Shown here piece after piece: positions 42,995 to 53,416 of a stretch of 64,000 nt of DNA (positions are counted from its first letter, which is position 1; every line of letters starts with the position of its first letter). This DNA comes from Siphonodentalium dalli (lineage: Eukaryota > Mollusca > Scaphopoda > Gadilida > Siphonodentaliidae). The notes below the pieces were generated by a model. It searched no databases and was not told the DNA's origin. It saw nothing but the letters and a program-made list of their open reading frames with translations. Location: the NCBI GenBank assembly GCA_032622095.1, contig CP136061.1, positions 172,179,107-172,243,106 of the forward strand. The letters run 5' to 3'. Both the position numbers and the translations under genes were made by a program.

Positions 42995-45479
42995 ATGTAT
43001 GTGGTGGGGATACCTATAGATGTATGTGGTGGTGATACCTATAGATCTATGTGGTGGGGATACCTATATATGTATGTGGTGAGGATACCTATATATGTGT
43101 GTGGTGAGGATACCTATATATGTATGTGGTGGGGATACCTATATATGTGTGTGGTGGGGATACCTATATATGTATGTGGTGGGGATACCTATATATGTAT
43201 TTGGCGGGGAGACCTATATATGTATGTGGCCGGGAAACCTATATATGTTTGTGGTGGGGATACCTACATATGTATGTGCCGGGGATACATATATATGTAT
43301 ATGGTGGGGATACGTATATATTTATGTAGTGGGGATACATATATATGTATGTGGCGGGGAGACATATATATGTATGTGGCGGGGAAACCTATAGATGTAT
43401 GTGGTGGGGATACCTATATATGTGTGTGGCGGGTATACCTATATATGTGTGTGGTGGGGATACCTATATATGTGTGTGGCGGGGATACCTATATATGTGT
43501 GTGGTGGGGATACCTATATATGATTGTGGCGGGGAGACCTATATATGTGTGTGGTGGTGATACCTATATATATGTGTGGCGGGGATACCTATATATGTGT
43601 GGTGGTGATACCTATATATGTGTGTGGTGGGGAGACCTATATATGTGTGTGGCGGAGATACCTATATATGTATGTGGTGAGGATACCTATATATGTACGT
43701 GGTGGGGATACCTATATATGTGTGTTTGTGGGGATACCTATATATGTATGTGGTGGGGATACCTATATATGTGTGTGGTGGGGAAACTATATATGTATGT
43801 GGTGGTGATACGTATATATGTGTGTGGTGGGGATACCTATATATGTATGTGGTGAGGATACCTATATATGTATGTGGTGAGGATACCTATATATGTGTGT
43901 TGTGGGGAGACCTATATCTGTGTGTGGAGAGGATACCTATATATGTGTGTGGCGGGGATACCTATATATGTGTGTGGCGGTGATACCTATATATGTGTAT
44001 GGTGAGGATACCTATATATGTGTGTGGTGAGGATACCTATAGATGTATGTGGTGCGGATACCTATAGATGTATGTGGCGGGGATACCTATATATGTATGT
44101 GTTGGGGATACATATAGATGTATGTGGCGGGGAGACCTATATATGTATGTGGCGGTGATACCTATATATGTGTGTGGTGGTGATACCTATATATATGTGT
44201 GTGGTGGGAATACCTATATATGTGTGTGGTGGGGATACCTATATATGTATATGGTGGGGATACCTATATATGTATGTGGTGGGGATACCTATATATGTAT
44301 GTGGTGGGGTTACCTATATATGTATGTGGTGGTGATACCTATATATGTGTTTGGCGAGGATACCTATATATGTGTGTGGTGGGGATACCTATATATGTAT
44401 GTGGTGGGAATACCTATAGATGTGTGTGTTGGGGATACCTATTCATGTATGTGGTGGGGATACCTATATATGTATGTGGTGGGGATACCTATATATGTAT
44501 GTGGTGGGGATACCTATATATATGTGTGGTGGTGATACCTATATATGTATGTGGTGGGGATACCTATATATGTATGTGGTGGGGATACCTATATATATGT
44601 GTGGTGGTGATACCTATATATGTGTGTGGCGAGGATACCTATATATGTATGTGGTGGGGATACCTATATATGTATGTGGTGGGGATACCTATATATGTAT
44701 GTGGTGGGGATACCTATATATATGTGTGGTGGTGATACCTATATATCTGTGTGGCGAGTATACCTATATATGTGTGTGGTGGGGATACCTATATATTTGT
44801 GTGGCGGGGATACCTATATATGTATGTGGTGGGGATACCTATATATGTATGTGGAGGGGTGACCTATATATGTGTGGTGGTGGTGGGGAGACCTATATAT
44901 GTGTGTGGTGAGGATACCTATATATGTATGTGGTGGGGATACATATAGATGTGTGTGGTGGAGATACCTATATATGTATGTGGTGGGGATACCTATATCT
45001 ATATATGTGTGTGGTGAGGATACCTTTGTATGTATGTGGTGGGGATACCTATATATGTGTGTGGCGGGGATACCTATATATGTATGTGGTGGGGATACCT
45101 ATATATGTATTTGGCGGGGAGACCTATAGATGTATGTTGCGGGAATACCTATATATGTTTGTGGTGGGGATACCTATATATGTATGTGGCGGGGAGACCT
45201 ATAGATGTATGTGGTGGGGATACCTATATATGTATGTGGCGGGGATACCTATATATGTATGTGGCGGGGAGACCTATAGATGTGTGTGGCGGGGTTACAT
45301 ATAGATGTATGTGGCGGGGATACCTATATATGTATGTGGTGGTGATACCTATAGATGCATGTGGTGGGGAGACTTATATATGTATGTGGTGGGGAGACCT
45401 ATAGCTGTATGTGGCGGGGATACCTATATATGTGTGTGGTGGGGAGACTTATATATGTGTGTCGTGGTGATACCTATAT
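42995..45479 (+). repeat. Higher-order unit L7 (2,485 bp)
   Basis: This unit is nearly identical to L6 at an offset of 4,258 bp and shares the GGCGGGGAAACC variant (43,381). It marks the second copy of an L+S-alpha dimer. Confidence 0.8.
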
Positions 45480-47391
45480 ATGTATGTGGTGGGGATACCT
45501 ATAGATGTATGTGGTGGTGATACCTATAGATCTATGTGGTGGGGATACCTATATATGTATGTGGTGAGGATACCTATATATGTGTGTGGTGAGGATACCT
45601 ATATATGTATGTGGTGGGGATACCTATATATGTGTGTTTGTGGGGATACCTATATATGTATGTGGTGGGGATACATATATATGTGTGTGGTGGGGAAACT
45701 ATATATGTATGTGGTGGTGATACGTATATATGTGTGTGGTGGGGATACCTATATATGTATGTGGTGAGGATACCTATATATGTATGTGGTGAGGATACCT
45801 ATATATGTGTGTTGTGGGGAGACCTATATCTGTGTGTGGAGAGGATACCTATATATGTGTGTGGCGGGGATACCTATATATGTGTGTGGCGGTGATACCT
45901 ATATATGTGTATGGTGAGGATACCTATATATGTGTGTGGTGAGGATACCTATAGATGTATGTGGTGCGGATACCTATAGATGTATGTGGCGGGGATACCT
46001 ATATATGTATGTGTTGGGGATACATATAGATGTATGTGGCGGGGAGACCTATATATGTATGTGGCGGTGATACCTATATATGTGTGTGGTGGTGATACCT
46101 ATATATATGTGTGTGGTGGGAATACCTATATATGTGTGTGGTGGGGATACCTATATATGTATATGGTGGGGATACCTATATATGTATGTGGTGGGGATAC
46201 CTATATATGTATGTGGTGGGGTTACCTATATATGTATGTGGTGGTGATACCTATATATGTGTTTGGCGAGGATACCTATATATGTGTGTGGTGGGGATAC
46301 CTATATATGTATGTGGTGGGTATACCTATAGATGTGTGTGTTGGGGATACCTATTCATGTATGTTGTGGGGATACCTATATATGTGTGTGGTGGGGATAC
46401 CTATATATGTATGTGGTGGGGATACCTATATATATGTGTGGTGGTGATACCTATATATGTATGTGGTGGGGATACCTATATATGTATGTGGTGGGGATAC
46501 CTATATATATGTGTGGTGGTGATACCTATATATGTGTGTGGCGAGGATACCTATATATGTATGTGGTGGGGATACCTATATATGTATGTGGTGGGGATAC
46601 CTATATATGTATGTGGTGGGGATACCTATATATATGTGTGGTGGTGATACCTATATATCTGTGTGGCGAGTATACCGATATATGTGTGTGGTGGGGATAC
46701 CTATATATTTGTGTGGCGGGGATACCTATATATGTATGTGGTGGGGATACCTATATATGTATGTGGTGGGGTGACCTATATATGTGTGGTGGTGGTGGGG
46801 AGACATATATATGTGTGTGGTGAGGATACCTATATATGTATGTGGTGGGGATACATATAGATGTGTGTGGTGGAGATACCTATATATGTATGTGGTGGGG
46901 ATACCTATATCTATATATGTGTGTGGTGAGGATACCTATATATGTATGTGGTGGGGATACCTATATATGTGTGTGGCGGGGATACCTATATATGTATGTG
47001 GTGGGGATACCTATATATGTATTTGGCGGGGAGACCTATAGATGTATGTTGCGGGGATACCTATATATGTTTGTGGTGGGGATACCTATATATGTATGTG
47101 GCGGGGAGACCTATAGATGTATGTGGTGGGGATACCTATATATGTATGTGGCGGGGATACCTATATATGTATGTGGCGGGGAGACCTATAGATGTGTGTG
47201 GCGGGGTTACCTATAGATGTATGTGACGGGGATACCTATATATGTATGTGGTGGTGATACCTATAGATGCATGTGGTGGGGAGACTTATATATGTATGTG
47301 GTGGGGAGACCTATAGCTGTATGTGGCGGGGATACCTATATATGTGTGTGGTTGGGAGACTTATATATGTGTGTCGTGGTGATACCTATAT
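45480..47391 (+). repeat. Higher-order unit S6, S-alpha type (1,912 bp)
   Basis: This S-alpha unit aligns to S5 at an offset of 4,258 bp up to the S5 deletion, which it lacks. It does not have the doubled 175-bp tail segment, so S5 and S6 differ by independent events after or during dimer amplification. Confidence 0.8.
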
Positions 47392-49898
47392 ATGTATGTG
47401 GTGGGGATACCTATAGATGTATGTGGTGGTGATACCTATAGATCTATGTGGTGGGGATACCTATATATGTATGTGGTGAGGATACCTATATATGTGTGTG
47501 GTGAGGATACCTATATATGTATGTGGTGGGGATACCTATATATGTGTGTGGTGGGGATACCTATATATGTATGTGGTGGGGATACCTATATATGTATTTG
47601 GCGGGGAGACCTATAGATGTATGTGGCCGGGATACCTATATATGTTTGTGGTGGGGATACCTATATATGTATGTGCCGGGGAGACCTATAGATGTATATG
47701 GTGGTGATACCTATATATTTATGTGGTGGGGATACCTATATATGTATGTGGCGGGGAGACATATATATGTATGTGGCGGGGATACCTATAGATGTATGTG
47801 GTGGAGATACCTATATATGTGTGTGGCGGGGATACCTATATATGTGTGTGGTGGGGATACCTATATATGTGTGTGGCAGGGATACCTATATATGTGTGTG
47901 GTGGGGATACCTATATATGATTGTGGCGGGGAGACCTATATATGTGTGTGGCTGGGATACCTATATATGTATGTGGCGGGGATACATATATATGTGTGTG
48001 GCGGGGATACCTATATATGTGTGTGGCGGGGATACCTATATATGTGTGTGGCGGGGATACCTATATATGTGTGGTGGTGATACCTATATATGTGTGTGGT
48101 GGGGAGACCTATATATGTGTGTGGTGGAGATACCTATATATGTATGTGGTGAGGATACCTATATATGTATGTGGTGGGGATACCTATATATGTGTGTTTG
48201 TGGGGAAACCTATATATGTATGTGGTGGGGATACCTATATATGTGTGTGGTGGGGAAACTATATATGTATGTGGTGGTGATACGTATATATGTGTGTGGT
48301 GGGGATACCTATATATGTATGTGGTGAGGATACCTATATATGTATGTGGTGAGGATACCTGTATATGTGTGTTGTGGGGAGACCTATATCTGTGTGTGGA
48401 GAGGATACCTATATATGTGTGTGGCGGGGATACCTATATATGTGTGTGGCGGGGATACCTATATATGTGTATGGTAAGGATACCTATATATGTGTGTGGT
48501 GAGGATACCTATAGATGTATGTGGTGGGGATACCTATAGATGTATGTGGCGGGGATACCTATATATGTATGTGTTGGGGATACCTATAGATGTATGTGGC
48601 GGGGAGACCTATATATGTATGTGGCGGTGATACCTATATATGTGTGTGGTGGTGATACCTATATATATGTGTGTGGTGGGAATACCTATATATGTGTGTG
48701 GTGGGGATACCTATATATGTTTGTGGTGGTGATACCTATAGATTTGTGTGGTGGGGATACCTATATATGTATGTGGTGGGGATACCTATAGATGTGTGTG
48801 GTGGGGATACCTATATATGTATGTGGAGGGGATACCTATATATGTATGTGGTGGGGATACCTATATATGTATGTCGTGGGGATACCTATATATGTATGTG
48901 GTGGGGATACCTATATATGTATGAGTTGGGGATACCTATATATATGTGTGGTGGTGATACCTATATATGTATGTGGTGGGAATACCTATATATGTATGTG
49001 GTGGGGATACCTATATATGTGTGTGGTGGTGATACCTATATATGTGTGTGGCGAGGATACCTATATATGTATGTGGTGGGGATACCTATATATGTATGTG
49101 GTGGGGATACCTATATATGTATGTGGTGGGGATACCTATATATATGTGTGGTGGTGATACCTATATATGTGTGTGGCGAGTATACCTATATATGTGTGTG
49201 GTGGGGATACCTATATATTTGTGTGGCGGGGATACCTATATATGTATGTGGTGGGGATACCTATAGATGTATGTGGAGGGGTGACCTATATGTGTGTGGT
49301 GGTGGGGAGACCTATATATGTGTGTGGTGAGGATACCTATATATGTATGTGGTGGGGATACCTATAGATGTGTGTGGTGGAGATACCTATATATGTATGT
49401 GGTGGGGATACCTATATCTATATATGTGTGTGGTGAGGATACCTATATATGTATGTGGTGGGGACACCTATATATGTGTGTGGCGGGGATACCTATATAT
49501 GTATGTGGTGGGGATACCTATATATGTATTTGGCGGGGAGACCTATAGATGTATGTTGCGGGGATACCTATATATGTTTGTGGTGGGGATACCTATATAT
49601 GTATGTGGCGGGGAGACCTATAGATGTATGTGGTGGGGATACCTATATATGTATGTGGTGGGGATACCTATATATGTATGTGGCGGTGAGACCTATAGAT
49701 GTGTGTGGCGGGGTTACCTATAGATGTATGTGGCGGGGATACCTATATATGTATGTGGTGGTGATACCTATAGATTCATGTGGTGGTGATACCTATATAT
49801 GTATGTGGTGGGGAGACCTATAGCTGTATGTGGCGGGGATACCTATATATGTGTGTGGTGGGGAGACTTATATATGTGTGTCGTGGTGATACCTATAT
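47392..49898 (+). repeat. Diverged L-like unit L-prime (2,507 bp)
   Basis: This last long unit has the order of L markers but in less altered forms: GGCCGGGATACC, GTGCCGGGGAGACCTATAG and TATATTTATGTGGTGG, where L1-L7 have GGCCGGGAAACC, ATACATATATATG and ATGTAGTGG. It resembles an older version left at the edge of the homogenised block. Confidence 0.75.
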
Positions 49899-50580
49899 AT
49901 GTATGTGGTGGGGATACCTATAGATGTATGTGGTGGTGATACTATACCTATAGATCTATGTGGTGGGGATACCTATATATGTATGTGGTGAGGATACCTA
50001 TATATGTGTGTGGTGAGGATACCTATATATGTATGTGGTGGGGATACCTATATATGTGTGTGGTGGGGATACCTATATATGTATGTGGTGGGGATACCTA
50101 TATATGTATTTGGCGGGGAGACCTATAGATGTATGTGGCCGGGATACCTATATATGTTTGTGGTGGTGATACCTATAGATTCATGTGGTGGTGATACCTA
50201 TATATGTATGTGGTGGGGAGACCTATAGCTGTATGTGGCGGGGATACCTATATATGTGTGTGGTGGGGAGACTTATATATGTGTGTCGTGGTGATACCTA
50301 TATATGTATGTGGTGGGGATACCTATAGATGTATGTGGTGGTGATACTATACCTATAGATCTATGTGGTGCGGATACCTATATATGTATGTGGTGAGGAT
50401 ACCTATATATGTGTGTGGTGAGGATACCTATATATGTATGTGGTGGGGATACCTATATATGTGTGTGGTGAGGATACCTATAGATGTATGTGGTGGGGAT
50501 ACCTATATATGTGTGTGGCGGGGATACCTATAGATGTATGTGGCGGGGATACCTATATATGTATGTGTCGGTGATACCTA
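49771..50580 (+). repeat. 405-bp tandem duplication at the left edge of the island
   Basis: Markers TAGATTCATG (49,771 and 50,176) and the off-length unit ATACTATACCTATAGATCT (49,939 and 50,344) recur at an offset of 405 bp. Both copies begin with a higher-order unit head (49,899; 50,304) but contain no complete unit. Confidence 0.8.
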
Positions 50581-50583
50581 TAG

Positions 50584-50804
50584 ATGTATGTGGTGGTGAT
50601 ACCTATATATGTATGTGTTGGGGAGACTTATAGATGTATGTGGCGGGGATACCTATATATGTGTGTAGTAGGGAGACTTATATATGTGTGTGGTGGGGAT
50701 ACCTATATATGTATGTGGTGGGGATACCTATATATGTATGTTGTGGGAATACCTATATATGTATGTGGTGGGGATACCTATATATGTATGTGGTGGGGAT
50801 ACCT
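50584..50804 (+). repeat. Satellite flank duplicated across the transposon
   Basis: The units directly left of the island (GTAGTAGGGAGACTTATATATG, then plain units, then GTGGGAATACC) recur at about 54,446-54,640, 3,862 bp downstream. The copy there differs at a few bases and has no island. Confidence 0.75.
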
Positions 50805-50808
50805 ATAT
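50805..50808. other. Left target-site duplication (ATAT)
   Basis: These four bases precede the left inverted repeat and equal the four that follow the right one. They belong to the TATATATG part of the satellite unit. TA alone is an equally valid reading of the duplicated target. Confidence 0.65.
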
Positions 50809-50832
50809 GGGTCAATATTTCAAAAGTGTGCA
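50809..50832 (+). repeat. Left terminal inverted repeat
   Basis: It begins GGGTCAATATT, identical to the reverse complement of the right end for 11 bases. Matches then resume at AAAA and at GTGCA, giving 20 of 24. Confidence 0.8.
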
Positions 50833-50953
50833 TTTCGAGTAAATAAAAAACTAATTTTGAAACTAGAATACTGAAGAAAGTTAAATACTCATTATCATTA
50901 TACATGGTTGGCAGGTACAAGAAACATGTGCAGCAGTGCTAAAATGTCACCGT

Positions 50954-50969
50954 GGTTGCTATGGCAACC
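50954..50969. promoter_or_regulatory. RFX-type X-box-like palindrome
   Basis: GGTTGCTATGGCAACC is a near-perfect inverted repeat that differs by one base from the fully symmetrical GTTGCCATGGCAAC form bound by animal RFX factors. With flanking bases the arms extend to TGGTTGC and GCAACCA. It lies about 145 bp inside the left end. Binding is inferred from the motif only; a transposase or structural role is as plausible. Confidence 0.4.
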
Positions 50970-50997
50970 ATAATGAACCAACCATGAGCCAAATGTT

Positions 50998-51012
50998 TGT
51001 CATTTGTGTTAC
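50998..51012 (-). repeat. GTAACACC motif, reverse copy with one mismatch
   Basis: TGTCATTTGTGTTAC matches the reverse complement of GTAACACCAATGACA at all but one position. It is the copy nearest the left end. Confidence 0.6.
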
Positions 51013-51330
51013 TATCAACCAATGGTGTAATGCCCTATAAACAGAAAAGTTATTCTGACCAAAACTCATCATGCTTAACAGGTAGGTCATACCTACTGAC
51101 TTCCACATATGAGACATATGGAGAATGATCTACATGTTAAGCTATGGTCTGTTATCGCTGTTATATGATAAAATGTTATAAATTTGGTCTTTGTTTGTTT
51201 TTGCAAATAATGTGGTCATGAATATTTTCCCAATCAAACTATAGGTAGGAGATCAAGTCTATTTGTCTCTACCTGTGGCAGAAAAAGGAGAGAAACAATC
51301 CTCACTGGTTTTCTTAGGAGATGCATTTTA

Positions 51331-51666
51331 TTACGGTAACACCAATGACATGAGGGTAACACCAATGACATTTTTGGATTTTCCTTTAGAAATCATTCTC
51401 CCTTCCTTTAAAAAACACAATAGGGCGATTCCAAGGTAACGGACGTCCCATTCAGAATGGTTTTGGAGATAACAAAATTCACATTTTTCTATCCTTTTAT
51501 ATAATGTCTTCAAAAGGGACAATGTCAGAAAAAAGACAAATTCTTTAAAAAAAATTGCATTTTTTTCTCTCCAACATGGAATTGCCCAATATAGCAATAT
51601 TTCAAACAGATAACAAGATACATAACATTTAAAAGGGAAATAATAGTACCACAGGTGTGTGAACAC
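51331..51666 (-). other. 111-codon open frame, probably not a gene
   Basis: This minus-strand frame begins with ATG at 51,664-51,666 and ends with TAA at 51,331-51,333. The product would be Lys/Leu/Phe-rich with several Cys and resembles no family I know. Its last codons (NVIGVTLMSLVLP) are simply the two GGTAACACC motif copies read backwards. In about 65% AT sequence an open frame of this size is somewhat unusual but not exceptional in 2.6 kb. There is no codon signal, splice context or homology to support it, so I list it only because it is the longest frame in the island. Confidence 0.1.
51335..51370 (+). repeat. Two exact GGTAACACCAATGACA copies, 20 bp apart
   Basis: Exact 16-nt copies lie at 51,335-51,350 and 51,355-51,370, separated by TGAG. 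They form the left cluster of the internal motif. Confidence 0.85.
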
Positions 51667-51736
51667 TAAAAATTGGCTATTAGCTATACATGTGTTGCAT
51701 CAAGCAGTATGACTGCAATATAATCAGATTTATACA

Positions 51737-51974
51737 GTTGGAAAATTCATTTCTGACACATTACCCCTGTAGTTGGAAATTTCACACCAACAATAGGTTT
51801 AAATTGTACTCCGAGTTTGATTTTCCAACAATTTATTAGTGGGGAATTAGCTGTATTTAGACCAAACTTTGCCTATCTTTCTAGTTTTTTTCTCAAAATT
51901 TTGGACTGACATAGCCATCGGTTCATTCGGTTGGAAATTTTCCAACCTCAGGGGCGGTGTCAGGTTGGAAATTT
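51737..51974. repeat. Cluster of GTTGGAAATTT motifs
   Basis: Copies of GTTGGAAATTT or GTTGGAAAAT lie at 51,737, 51,772, 51,930 and 51,964 on the plus strand and at about 51,820-51,829 on the minus strand. The copy at 51,930 is part of a near-perfect 20-bp palindrome (51,929-51,948). The two plus-strand pairs have the same internal spacing (34-35 bp) and are 192-193 bp apart, which suggests an old diverged duplication. Confidence 0.55.
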
Positions 51975-52010
51975 CAAACAATGGAAAGAGTGATGACAGT
52001 CTATATATGC

Positions 52011-52202
52011 TAGGATTTTGCAATTTCCATCATGTTCAGATTTCAATATTTTCTCCCACTGGCCAACCCATGGCCTGGAGTGTCTCCTGCTCCCTACCAT
52101 GTGGCCAGTGAACAACTTCTAATTAATTTAAGAAAAACAAATTGGGGTGTACGTGAATTCACCTGCCGTTAGACCACTTTATTTTAGGATTTTGCAATTT
52201 CC
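52011..52202 (+). repeat. 18-bp direct repeat TAGGATTTTGCAATTTCC
   Basis: An exact 18-nt repeat lies at 52,011-52,028 and 52,185-52,202 (174 bp apart). Weaker similarity follows both copies (ATCATGTTCAGAT versus TAGATCAGATC). The stretch between holds no recognisable gene. Confidence 0.7.
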
Positions 52203-52652
52203 TAGATCAGATCTCAAAATTGTCTCATGAATACTAGCCCAGTGGATTATGTTCCTCCCCTGACTAATGTCCACAAGACTACGGATCCATTTAGAATATG
52301 CTACTGTCCAGGCTTGTGAGGGAACAGTTAACAGTTGGGGGAAAATCAAAGAACCCAAGTGGGGGAGGAGGTGCAAATGCAAATGAAACTACACAAACTT
52401 GTGAGTTTGGTTTGGTTCAATGGGGTGGGGGAAATTCCAAGGTGAACACCCCTCCCTAACAGAGATTAAGCCACGCCCCGGTGGACATTAACACATTAAT
52501 TGTCTTGTCACTTTATAATTTTAACTTTAACACTTCTTCAATTTTTAACAAAACTGATTTGTTTTGTATATAGAGGTCCAAAACCAAGAAAATATCTTCG
52601 AGACTATTTCATTGGCAACTTAAGAACAAATTATGATGATTTATATTTGTAA

Positions 52653-52705
52653 TGTCATTGGTGTTACTTTTTGTGGTAACACCAATGACGGTAACACCAG
52701 TGACA
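52653..52705. repeat. Motif triplet with 14-bp perfect hairpin
   Basis: GTCATTGGTGTTAC (52,654-52,667) and GTAACACCAATGAC (52,676-52,689) are perfect reverse complements around the 8-nt spacer TTTTTGTG. A third copy, GGTAACACCAGTGACA (52,690-52,705, one change), follows without a gap. Three motif copies in 53 bp make this the densest site in the element. Confidence 0.85.
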
Positions 52706-52845
52706 TTTTTTAGGTAAAATGAAATTTTCAGATAGAAGTCAAGGAATTTTGTTTGCCATTTCTCAATTTCTTTTCTAAGAATCATTTAATGTATAAAATG
52801 CATATAAATCTGTTTTGTTCTATAACAGAATGTTTAACATATTGC

Positions 52846-52861
52846 GGTAACACCAATGACA
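52846..52861 (+). repeat. GGTAACACCAATGACA, exact copy
   Basis: This exact 16-nt copy belongs to the right cluster, 192 bp before the next one. Confidence 0.85.
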
Positions 52862-53037
52862 AGCAATTAACATACTCAAGGACATTTTGAAACTCTGTAA
52901 TAAATTTTGAAAAACATAAACAGTTGATGCCACCACTTTATCTTTCCAAGCAATTACCTTGAAATATTCTACCAACCAGTGGTGTTTTCTTATCCTAGAC
53001 TGATTCTTATCATCTTATTAAGGAGGATTATCAACAT

Positions 53038-53053
53038 GGTAACACCAATGACA
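53038..53053 (+). repeat. GGTAACACCAATGACA, exact copy
   Basis: This exact 16-nt copy lies 192 bp after the previous one and about 191 bp before a degenerate copy (AGTAACATCAAT at 53,229-53,240). Another partial copy (AGTAACACCATT, 53,404-53,415) borders the right inverted repeat. Confidence 0.85.
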
Positions 53054-53228
53054 CAGAAATCAGTAACGGTGCAAAACAAGTAAAAATCTGAAATATGATG
53101 TCTTGTCATATGTTTTTGTGATTTATTTCAAAAAGAGCAGAGTTTTGTGATAAATAAAAATAATAAATACCTATCATTTGCTATATAATTATCTTGAGAA
53201 TTTCTCATGAAATTAGGTTGGTATGACC

Positions 53229-53415
53229 AGTAACATCAATAAAACTGGTATGTGGCTCTAATACTGAGCTTGGAATAAATTTGGAATCTCAATAAGTTCA
53301 CTTATAACAATTTTAAGTAACCCCCGATGATACCACCATCACAAATAAATACAATCATTCCAGGTTATTAGTGTGCTAACTGACATGTGTTCATGTCAAC
53401 CCAAGTAACACCATT
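53229..53415 (+). repeat. Two degenerate GTAACACC motif copies at the right end
   Basis: AGTAACATCAAT at 53,229-53,240 and AGTAACACCATT at 53,404-53,415 keep the 5' half of the motif but not the GACA end. The second stops two bases before the right terminal repeat. I call them degenerate members because of spacing and core identity; chance is possible for the first. Confidence 0.5.
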
Positions 53416-53416
53416 T

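Larger units (their letters stand above)
1..50808 (+). repeat. 25-bp satellite array, left arm
   Basis: This is a head-to-tail array of a 25-bp unit made of GGTGGGGATACC followed by TATATATGTATGT. All units read in the same orientation and I saw no inverted block. The consensus is strand-asymmetric (8 G, 9 T, 6 A, 2 C on the plus strand). Common variants are GTGT for ATGT before the G-run, GGCGG for GGTGG, GGTGATACC or GGAGATACC for GGGGATACC, GGGGAGACC, and TATAGATG for TATATATG. The core ATACCTATA is the most constant part. A minority of units are 24, 27 or 31 bp and shift the phase. The array is already under way at base 1, so its left end lies outside the window. The period and orientation are read directly; a pericentromeric or other heterochromatic location is only inference. 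Confidence 0.98.

Noticed and set aside
1-50808. CRISPR array (regular short repeats)
   Set aside because: Units are contiguous with no unique spacers of constant length, there are no cas genes, and the context is eukaryotic satellite.
51082-51120. Small inverted repeats GTAGGT-CAT-ACCTAC and CATATG-AGA-CATATG
   Set aside because: The arms are only 6 bp, which is expected by chance in this composition. No terminator or RNA feature is supported.
51869-52111. 80-codon plus-strand frame in the island
   Set aside because: There is no recognisable domain, it overlaps the GTTGGAAATTT repeats, and its length is expected by chance in AT-rich sequence.
52179-52382. 67-codon minus-strand frame in the island
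   Set aside because: It is short, without homology I can recognise, and overlaps the 18-bp direct repeat. Nothing supports translation.
52480-52505. GC-box-like CCACGCCCC as a promoter
   Set aside because: It is a single weak match with no TATA box, start site or gene downstream.
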